Position numbers and translations under genes: made by a program. From assembly GCA_028716025.1 (NCBI GenBank), contig JAQUQP010000007.1, forward strand, positions 1 to 24,601: a DNA stretch of 24,601 nt, read 5' to 3'. The notes beneath the pieces were generated by a model that saw only the letters and a list, made by a program, of their open reading frames with translations, had not been told where the DNA came from and made no database searches. The first letter of the stretch is position 1. Each line of letters begins with the position of its first letter. Positions 1 through 6,477 of this stretch are shown piece by piece. The DNA is from a bacterium (GTDB lineage: Bacteria; UBA6262).

Positions 1-642
1 CGCCATTATAACAGCTACCGGCCCTCTATATTTAGAGATATTATTCACACTGTCGTATTTATCTTTTACCAGCAATCCGGCTGAGCTTGAAATTGAAGGA
101 GATAGTTTGTCTTTAGCTACGTTGGTGAGATTATCCCAGGGGGTGAGCATTATAACTCCTCTGGCGGAAACATCTGCATCGCCAGCCAGAGCGGCAACAA
201 CCCAGCAACCCATTGATTCGCCCCAAAGATATATTGGATCGCCAAATTGTTCCTTGGCTAGCTTTACCAATTTTTTTGCCCCAAAAACGATATTGCTTTC
301 AGTCATTTTACCAGGTTTCCCGCCATATCCGGGATATTCTGCCAATATCACCCGATAACCGGATTTCTCCAATGCATCAATATAGTATTTCCTAAAGACT
401 GCGGGCCCGGCATTACCATGAAAAATAATTATCGTTCCTTTATAGGAGAACTGTTTGGTCGCAGACATTATGCCCAGATAGTAAGATGAATCTTGTGGCC
501 ATAGCACCATATCATTGCCAAGCACTGCCTGCCTAATATCCTGGAATTGGAACTGGCCGGGATAGTAAAGTATTTTCCGCTGGATATCGCATCCAGTAAA
601 GAGTAATAAAGCAATAGGTAATAATTTTAGTAAATATTTCAT
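1..642 (-). CDS. Alpha/beta-hydrolase lipoprotein, C-terminus cut by window edge
   Basis: This open frame starts with ATG at 642 and stays open to base 1, giving 214 codons with no stop, so the 3' end lies outside the window. The N-terminus is a lipoprotein signal: basic start, hydrophobic stretch, then lipobox LFTG-C with Cys near residue 18. HGNAG (about residue 75) matches the oxyanion-hole loop and GESMG (about residue 140) the nucleophile elbow with catalytic Ser. This is the Bem46/serine aminopeptidase-like branch of alpha/beta hydrolases. The acid and His of the triad would lie past the edge. Its ATG overlaps the TGA of the radical SAM gene (ATGA), so it is probably translationally coupled as the last visible gene of the lipid operon. 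The substrate is unknown; a lipid or ester hydrolase at the membrane is an inference from context. Confidence 0.85.
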   Translation of the reverse strand, partial: MKYLLKLLPIALLLFTGCDIQRKILYYPGQFQFQDIRQAVLGNDMVLWPQDSSYYLGIMSATKQFSYKGTIIIFHGNAGPAVFRKYYIDALEKSGYRVILAEYPGYGGKPGKMTESNIVFGAKKLVKLAKEQFGDPIYLWGESMGCWVVAALAGDADVSARGVIMLTPWDNLTNVAKDKLSPSISSSAGLLVKDKYDSVNNISKYRGPVAVIMA

Positions 643-2042
643 ATAGCTTCTCTTCTCTTTACCAAACAGGGGAAAGACTTCATAATAAATTTGAAGAAGC
701 TCATTTCTTCCACGAATGGATTTCTGCCAACAATGTGTTCCCGGATATTGTCATATCTGTAGGTAAGATTGAGTTTTAAGCCAAGCAATGCCGGCATGAG
801 GCCAAGCCGTAAAAAGCTTTTCATAAAACGGAACAGTATCCTGTCTAAACGATAGAATTCGTGATATAGCCAATCTGCTCCTGCCTGCAACTCTTCAGAA
901 GTCATATTCTTAGGGCAAAAAACGCAATGCCTAAAATCATAATGCGCCCAACAATGATCAAAGATCCGGCCATCGTGCGTATATTCCTCAAATATAGAAG
1001 TCCCAGGCAGTGGCGTAAAGATATTCACTTGCACCGCATCTATTTCCGCCTGTAGTAAAAATCTGAGCATGTTTTCGAAAACATCAGTTTTATCTTGGTC
1101 CAACCCGACAATAATACCGGCAATGATCCCAATTCCGGCAGTTCTTATCTTATTGATCTTTTCCAGATACTGACTTCTTTCATTAAAGGTCTTCTCTATT
1201 TTTTCAAGATTTCCCTCATTCAATGTTTCTATGCCGATAAATAATCCTTTGCAACCAGCTTGGGCAGCTAAAGAAAGCAATTCCTGGTCATCAGCTATTT
1301 TTAACGAGCACTGGCTGACCCATCTTTTTTTTAATGGTACCATAGCCCGGAATAATTGCTTGGCAAATTCTGGTTCTGAAATAATATTATCATCTACAAA
1401 GATAAAATTCTTGGGGACAGTTTTCAATTCTTCCATAACTGCCTCTTTTAATTTCCGGCGATAGGTATTGCGATGAAACGCGGTAATTGAGCAATACTTG
1501 CAGGAATGGGCACATCCCCGGCCAGTTTGTATAGCATAAGTGGTAGCATAATATTTTTTATTGCGGTTGATCAAATCATTCCTGGGAATGGGTGACATCT
1601 TCAGGTCACAGAGACTGTCATGGCGATAGACCTTTTTAATTGCCCCTTTTCCTATATCGCCTATGAACTCCTGCCACAGGCCTTCGGCATCGCCCACAAT
1701 AACGCTGTCAAAGTGTTCTTTCACTTCATCAGTACAGAAAGTCGGATGGTATCCGCCGGCCACAATGATTTTTCTTCTTTTCCTGAACTCTGCAGCTAGG
1801 TCATAAGCTCTTTCAGCCAAGGCGGTCATGAAAGAGATACCGACTACATCAGCGTCTGTGTTAAAATCCAGCTTTTCCACGTTCTCATCACAGATATCCA
1901 CTTGGTGCTCAGATGGGGTCAAAGCAGCAACAATGGTTAAAGGTAAAACACTGAATCTTAACATATTCCTTTTTGGAACTGCTTCCTGCTCGTTCTTTAT
2001 CCTTACTTTTTCACCTGCCGGTTGTACCAAAAGGATCTTCAT
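639..2042 (-). CDS. B12-binding-domain radical SAM protein
   Basis: A 467-residue protein. Residues 1-135 resemble a cobalamin-binding Rossmann-like domain (ADVVGIS, IIVAGGYHP, VIVGDAEGLW). I see no DxHxxG motif, which is common in this class and would leave B12 without a His ligand. The radical SAM 4Fe-4S motif CxxxCxxC is Cys177, Cys181 and Cys184, in the usual RGCxxxCxYC setting. FVDDN, GIET and PLPGT are typical TIM-barrel elements, and the C-terminal third looks like the DUF4070-type extension. Relatives methylate unactivated carbons or do other radical chemistry on lipids and natural products; the substrate here cannot be read from sequence. The start has a good Shine-Dalgarno (AGGGGG, 7 nt away) and overlaps the end of aas by 32 nt. 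The neighbours suggest a membrane-lipid substrate, as inference only. Confidence 0.88.
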   Translation of the reverse strand: MKILLVQPAGEKVRIKNEQEAVPKRNMLRFSVLPLTIVAALTPSEHQVDICDENVEKLDFNTDADVVGISFMTALAERAYDLAAEFRKRRKIIVAGGYHPTFCTDEVKEHFDSVIVGDAEGLWQEFIGDIGKGAIKKVYRHDSLCDLKMSPIPRNDLINRNKKYYATTYAIQTGRGCAHSCKYCSITAFHRNTYRRKLKEAVMEELKTVPKNFIFVDDNIISEPEFAKQLFRAMVPLKKRWVSQCSLKIADDQELLSLAAQAGCKGLFIGIETLNEGNLEKIEKTFNERSQYLEKINKIRTAGIGIIAGIIVGLDQDKTDVFENMLRFLLQAEIDAVQVNIFTPLPGTSIFEEYTHDGRIFDHCWAHYDFRHCVFCPKNMTSEELQAGADWLYHEFYRLDRILFRFMKSFLRLGLMPALLGLKLNLTYRYDNIREHIVGRNPFVEEMSFFKFIMKSFPCLVKRREAI

Positions 2043-4230
2043 TTTTATTCCCCCTGTTAAACCAAACTGACTTACATAATTCCTTCAATTTTACATAATC
2101 CACTTTGCCGGTGCCAAGCTTGGGTATCTCTTTCAATAACTGTACTTCCCGCGGATGGGCCAGCTCTGAGAAGCCTTTTTCTTTCAGTTTTTCCCGGATA
2201 TCTTTAAGCTCTATTTTCTGGCTATTGACCACTGCGATCAATTTTTCACCCTTCTTTTCATCTGCTACGGCCATTATGGCAATCTCTTTTCTTTCACCGA
2301 ATGCTCCGGCTAAAGCATCTTCGATAGCCGTGAGAGAGACCATTTCTCCGCTAATCTTGGCAAACCTCTTCATTCTCCCGACTATCTTCAAGAAGCCGGT
2401 TTCCATAGTTTCCACGATGTCACCGGTGTCATACCATCCCTGGTCTTCAATCAGATATTTATGATTAGCTTTTTCATTTTTCAGGTAGCCTTTCATTATA
2501 TTTGGACCTTTTACATATAACCGGCCTAATTTACCGCTTTTATTATCTATGCCCTCTACTGGCACCAGTTTATAGTCTATACCCGGCAAAACCTTACCTA
2601 CTGAACCATATTCATATTCCAAAGGACTATTAATGCTGATAACAGGGGCACATTCAGTGGCACCATAACCGCTCATTACCCTGATACCATAGGTTTCCAC
2701 ATATTTATTGAATACTGTTTCAGTCAAGGCCTCGGCCCCGCAGAAAATGTAACGCATAGCGTAGAAATCATAAGGATTAGCTTTTTTGCTGAATCCATTA
2801 AGGAAAGTGTTCGTACCGAGCAGTATGGTACAGTTCTGGTCATAGGCGATCTCAGGGATTACCCGGTAATGCAATGGGCTGACATATAAAAATACTCTGG
2901 CACCCCTGAATAAAGGCAGTAAAGTCCCTACGGTTAAGCCAAAACTATGAAATATGGGTAAAGCATTCAATACAAAGTCAGTATCCCGAAAATCGATCTT
3001 GGACATTGCCTGATAAATATTGGAAATGATATTTTCATGGGTCAAGCATACTCCTTTAGGCACGCCTTCAGAGCCTGAGGTGAACAATAGCAGAGCCGTA
3101 TTTTTAGACTCTTTATCAATAAATTTATAAGCACTCCTGGTGACTTTAGTCTTGCTATATGCTCTCAATTTATCCAAAAAACTGATTTGGCTTGGCAAAT
3201 CCTCAATATATACCACTTTCTTCCCGGCAAAAGTCACCGGATCAAGCTTGATCTTCGCCAAAAACTCTCTGGACGAGATAATAGTATTTATATCAGCCAG
3301 CTCCAGGGTTTGCTTGATCACTACCGGGCCACTGGAATAATTAAGAAAAGCAGGCACTTTTTTAGCTAACTGCAAGCCAAAGAACATTAAGACAGTAGAA
3401 GTAAGATTTGGCAGCAATATCCCGATATTTTCTTCTTTAAAACCGGCAAAATAATCTTGTAATAGAAAAGCTCTTAACAGAGCTTCTTTATAACTGACTT
3501 CTTTACGGGTAATATCCTTAAATGCCATCCGATTCCCGTTTTCTTGGCAAAGCTCAATGAACTTACTAGCCAGGGTAGCTGGTTTATTATGAGCGGCAAA
3601 ACATATATCTGTTAACATATGATAAATAGCACGGGCAGCTTCTTTCTTTTTGAGTTTATTAGGTAGGTGGCCTACCTCGATCGGTGGTTGAACTTTGCCT
3701 ATGGTAACAGTTAAAGGAGCAAGTAAATTTCTTCTACCTTTAGTCAGGGAGGTTACAGTCAATTCGGCATTCTTGATATATATTGGAAGTATTTTAGCTC
3801 CGGTTTTATAGGCAATAAACCCAGTGCCTTCATATATTTTCATTATACTGCCTGTCGTGGTCCTGCGCCCTTCCGGGAAAACCAACAGATGAGTACCTTT
3901 GTTCACTACCCCGATCACCTCTTTTAAGGCGTAGGAATTCAAAGGATCGATCTGATAAGTATAATCATTATCCATGAATGGCTTTAGATATGGAATCTGT
4001 GCTGTAACCCGGTCCACCAGCACCTTAAAGGCTAGAGGTAAAAATGACCAAAGAAGCGGCCCATCCAGTAAACTGGCATGATTAGCAATAATGATCAGCC
4101 TGCCGGGAGCCTTGGGAATATTCTCCAAACCTTCAATTTTAATGTTATGGACCAGGCGGAAATAACCCCGGAAATAAAGCTTTACAATTTTTTCAATGCT
4201 GATCTTAACCAGAGAACGTTTATCAGGCAC
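2011..4230 (-). CDS. aas: Bifunctional acyltransferase / acyl-ACP synthetase (Aas-like)
   Basis: A 739-residue two-domain protein; E. coli Aas is about 719. Residues 1-205 form a PlsC-like acyltransferase with NHASLLD (His51, Asp56: the HX4D motif) and FPEGRR (118-123). Residues 215-739 form an AMP-binding synthetase with P-loop LLFTSGSEGVPKG (381-393), GYGATE (521-526), YDTGD (about 600-604) and C-terminal GTGK with the likely catalytic Lys699. The family activates fatty acids to acyl-ACP and re-acylates lysophospholipids, mainly lyso-PE, at the inner membrane. The start codon is GTG with GGAGG 6 nt upstream, and it overlaps the lplT end by 49 nt. In Gammaproteobacteria lplT and aas form the same couple, so the pair supports the call. 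The exact acyl acceptor here is unproven. Confidence 0.9.
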   Translation of the reverse strand: MPDKRSLVKISIEKIVKLYFRGYFRLVHNIKIEGLENIPKAPGRLIIIANHASLLDGPLLWSFLPLAFKVLVDRVTAQIPYLKPFMDNDYTYQIDPLNSYALKEVIGVVNKGTHLLVFPEGRRTTTGSIMKIYEGTGFIAYKTGAKILPIYIKNAELTVTSLTKGRRNLLAPLTVTIGKVQPPIEVGHLPNKLKKKEAARAIYHMLTDICFAAHNKPATLASKFIELCQENGNRMAFKDITRKEVSYKEALLRAFLLQDYFAGFKEENIGILLPNLTSTVLMFFGLQLAKKVPAFLNYSSGPVVIKQTLELADINTIISSREFLAKIKLDPVTFAGKKVVYIEDLPSQISFLDKLRAYSKTKVTRSAYKFIDKESKNTALLLFTSGSEGVPKGVCLTHENIISNIYQAMSKIDFRDTDFVLNALPIFHSFGLTVGTLLPLFRGARVFLYVSPLHYRVIPEIAYDQNCTILLGTNTFLNGFSKKANPYDFYAMRYIFCGAEALTETVFNKYVETYGIRVMSGYGATECAPVISINSPLEYEYGSVGKVLPGIDYKLVPVEGIDNKSGKLGRLYVKGPNIMKGYLKNEKANHKYLIEDQGWYDTGDIVETMETGFLKIVGRMKRFAKISGEMVSLTAIEDALAGAFGERKEIAIMAVADEKKGEKLIAVVNSQKIELKDIREKLKEKGFSELAHPREVQLLKEIPKLGTGKVDYVKLKELCKSVWFNRGNKNEDPFGTTGR

Positions 4231-5387
4231 AGGAAACCTCCAATTGAAAGAAAAGTGATGATCGAAGACACTGAAATCTTATTGAAATACCAGAAAATCC
4301 CCGCACTTATCAGCATCGATCCGTTTTCCAGGAAATTCTGGATAGCAATGATTTTACCAATGTTCCGTAGATCGGCTTTAGCCTGGATAGCTGCATTAAG
4401 CGGGATCATAAAAAGCCCGCCAAAAATACCTAATACTACCAATTCAACCATCATAAGGTAATAATTACAGTATCCCAATACCATTAGCAGTACTGCCAAT
4501 CCCATACTTAATCCGAATATCCAGGATTGTCTAACCTGTCCGGTCTTAAATTTTTTGCCAGCCAGAAAACTGCCAATAATTATACCTATGCTGAGCCATA
4601 AGGCTAACAAGGCTATAGCAGTAGCTGTTTCCAGTTTGACCACATACTGGCCCCAAGTTTGTAAATTAAGCTTTACAAAAGAGGCTGAAAGCCAAAATAT
4701 TGTAGTACCCAGCATTGGGATAAGAAGATACCGGTTACTAAATACATCTTTCATAGAGCCCTGGAAATCTTTTACGGCAGCGATTAGTTTTTCATCTTTA
4801 TGGCAGATATTGGATTCATCCATAAGAACATTGAATAAAACCGCACCAAAATAAACCAGGCACAATATAATATAACTAGCCTTATCTCCTAAATTATCAA
4901 TTAGTAGTCCACCGCCAATAATGCCAATAAGAATCGAAAAGATAGTAGTCATTTCCACGGCAGCATTGGCTTTGACCAGCTCTTCTTCGCTTTTCAATTC
5001 AGGAATGATGCCATATTTAGCCGGTGAATATATCGCCGCGCCCAGTCCTACTATTAAATAAGATATAACTAACAGATTATGACCAGTCACCAGACCGGCT
5101 AATCCAACAAAACAACCTACGGCTTTGACTAAATTAGCCATGATCAACACCCGTCTTTTAGTAAAATGGTCAGATATCCAACCTAAACCCGGAGCAAATA
5201 ATACATAAGGAAGGAAAAGGCAATTAGCATATAGAGCAGAAGCCACACCGAATTCAAGCAAAGTGATTTGGCTGGTCTTGACCAGAACTAACAAAATCCC
5301 CATGATCACAGAGTACACCGCATTATCGCCAAAAGCGCTTAGGGACTGAGCTATTAGCAGGACATTGAAAGTTTTCTTTTTATTCAT
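4182..5387 (-). CDS. lplT: Lysophospholipid transporter LplT (MFS)
   Basis: A 401-residue, very hydrophobic MFS permease, close to E. coli LplT (397). The N-terminus reads LLIAQSLSAFGDNA, and the loop after TM2 carries the MFS motif A equivalent GWISDHFTKRR (69-79). YSPAKYGIIPEL is typical of the LplT branch. About 10-12 membrane segments can be drawn. Known LplT flips lysophospholipids across the inner membrane for re-acylation by Aas, and aas follows immediately with a 49-nt overlap. Its ATG overlaps the marR-type stop (ATGA, 5384-5387), so regulator and transporter are coupled. No disruption is seen. Family membership is firm; the transported species is inferred from the aas partner. Confidence 0.9.
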   Translation of the reverse strand: MNKKKTFNVLLIAQSLSAFGDNAVYSVIMGILLVLVKTSQITLLEFGVASALYANCLFLPYVLFAPGLGWISDHFTKRRVLIMANLVKAVGCFVGLAGLVTGHNLLVISYLIVGLGAAIYSPAKYGIIPELKSEEELVKANAAVEMTTIFSILIGIIGGGLLIDNLGDKASYIILCLVYFGAVLFNVLMDESNICHKDEKLIAAVKDFQGSMKDVFSNRYLLIPMLGTTIFWLSASFVKLNLQTWGQYVVKLETATAIALLALWLSIGIIIGSFLAGKKFKTGQVRQSWIFGLSMGLAVLLMVLGYCNYYLMMVELVVLGIFGGLFMIPLNAAIQAKADLRNIGKIIAIQNFLENGSMLISAGIFWYFNKISVSSIITFLSIGGFLCLINVLWLRSALKKL

Positions 5388-5854
5388 TTCAAAACCGCCT
5401 GTTTTCTTATTTTTTCCAGACTACTAATAAGGTCGTTGATCTCTTTCTTCCCGAAATTACCAAATATTTTATTTACTTCCTTAAAATATTCTGGCTCCAA
5501 GCGTGACAGTAATTCCAATCCTATAGAGGTTATGGCAATAAGATTTACCCTCCGATCAGTGGGATGACTCCCCCGCTTAACAAATCCGCCCTTTTCCAGC
5601 CGGTCTATCAATCCAGTTATGTCAGCCCTATTAACAAACAACCGTTTACTTAAGTCTACTTGGGATAGTTTTTGTTGTTTGGAATACTTTAATTGCATTA
5701 GGACGTTAAATTGGGCATCAGTGATCTCAGATTTACTGAAAAATTTATATGAGAGCTTAGAGAATATAGTACCGGTATATACTATGTTAAGTAAGCACTC
5801 ATGCTCTATAGTTTCTATTGGTTGGTCCAGCCCTAATTCTTCTCTTAAACTCAT
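5384..5854 (-). CDS. MarR-family transcriptional regulator
   Basis: A 156-residue protein with the usual MarR length and order: N-terminal dimerisation helix, then winged helix-turn-helix around residues 55-115. LSQVDLSKRLFVNRADITGL covers the recognition-helix region, and the wing is HPTDRRVN, with the DRR signature of MarR proteins. It starts with ATG behind a strong Shine-Dalgarno (AGGAGGG) and is the first gene of the lipid operon, so it probably autoregulates and controls lplT-aas and the genes after them. Such regulators often respond to fatty acids, phenolics or other amphipathic ligands. Ligand and operator are not shown by the sequence, though a near-palindrome overlaps its -10 element. 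Confidence 0.9.
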   Translation of the reverse strand: MSLREELGLDQPIETIEHECLLNIVYTGTIFSKLSYKFFSKSEITDAQFNVLMQLKYSKQQKLSQVDLSKRLFVNRADITGLIDRLEKGGFVKRGSHPTDRRVNLIAITSIGLELLSRLEPEYFKEVNKIFGNFGKKEINDLISSLEKIRKQAVLK

Positions 5855-5882
5855 ATTCCCTCCTATCTACTGTTTATCTATT

Positions 5883-5912
5883 AACTGTTTCTATATATAT
5901 AATATATCAGTT
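5883..5912. promoter_or_regulatory. Imperfect palindrome over the -10, candidate MarR operator
   Basis: AACTG at 5883-5887 is mirrored by CAGTT at 5908-5912 around an AT-rich core of alternating T and A that covers the -10 element. MarR proteins often bind such AT-rich dyads over their own promoter. The flanks inside the outer 5-bp arms are only partly symmetric, so this is a candidate from position and partial symmetry. Confidence 0.35.
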
Positions 5913-5927
5913 ATCTTATTTTGTCAA
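5899..5927 (-). promoter_or_regulatory. Sigma70-like promoter of the marR-lplT-aas operon
   Basis: Read on the minus strand, a perfect -35 TTGACA (5927-5922) is followed after exactly 17 nt by TATTAT (5904-5899, 5 of 6 to consensus). It lies 45-73 bp upstream of the marR-type ATG and just downstream of the terminator that closes the previous transcription unit. This makes it the best promoter in the window. Confidence 0.75.
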
Positions 5928-5947
5928 GCTCTTTTTTTAATTATTAG

Positions 5948-5984
5948 AAAAAAGAAAAGGAGAAACTGTTTAGTTTCTCCTTTT
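5948..5984 (-). terminator. Rho-independent terminator after the PilZ gene
   Basis: A perfect 13-bp stem (5955-5967 with 5972-5984) has a 4-nt loop. On the minus strand it is followed by C and six T residues (5953-5948). It lies 36 nt past the PilZ stop and immediately before the marR-type promoter, so it probably marks the end of the T2SS/PilZ transcription unit. Confidence 0.85.
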
Positions 5985-6020
5985 AGTTGGTATTCGCTCA
6001 CTTGTAGCTTTAATGGAATT

Positions 6021-6407
6021 TTAGAACTGGAAAACGTTCCCTTTTTTATTTTGGATCAAGATAAAACTACGTAATGCGGTTAACTCCATAGCTTTAATAG
6101 AGTTAAAGGTCACCCCCACTAAATAACACTTCTCTTCCGGCTGTAGCAGACACCAGACAACCTTAGCCGTACTGCGTAAACTAATGTTCAATAATCCCGG
6201 CAGTTTAAAATGGAGCGCCAATTCGGTATTTTCGTTGAGGGGAATAGGGCTTTTCAGACAAGCTCCTTTTTCACTCAAGTTAATAAAACTGCAGGTTTCG
6301 GCACATTCTGAACCACCGGAAGCCTGGCATTTTATTTCTCCAGTCCCTTCAAATTTAATGCGTAGTGCCTGCCGGCGTTCAGAACCGGTATAGACTTCAT
6401 TAATCAT
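6021..6407 (-). CDS. PilZ-domain protein, candidate cyclic-di-GMP receptor
   Basis: A 128-residue single-domain protein. The RxxxR motif is present as RRQALR (Arg12 and Arg16) and the second ligand motif (D/N)xSxxG as NLSEKG (43-48); VVW and VGVTF fit the PilZ beta-barrel strands. These residues bind cyclic-di-GMP in characterised PilZ domains, so binding is plausible. No membrane segment or extra domain is seen. It starts 70 nt after the secretin stop with GAGG 8 nt before ATG, and I see no terminator in that gap, so it is probably the last gene of the T2SS operon. A role in controlling secretion or the adjacent glycosyltransferase is inference. Confidence 0.85.
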   Translation of the reverse strand: MINEVYTGSERRQALRIKFEGTGEIKCQASGGSECAETCSFINLSEKGACLKSPIPLNENTELALHFKLPGLLNISLRSTAKVVWCLLQPEEKCYLVGVTFNSIKAMELTALRSFILIQNKKGNVFQF

Positions 6408-6477
6408 GTGGCTTACCTCGCTTTTATCAAACTAAGATATTCACTTCCTGTACGATTCTCTCTTTATGATCTGTTAG

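Noticed and set aside
639..2042. Hopanoid methylase HpnP.
   Set aside because: The cysteine motif surroundings (RGCAHSCKYCSITAFHR) do not match the HpnP pattern as I recall it, and no hopanoid genes are nearby. Only the B12 radical SAM class is supported.
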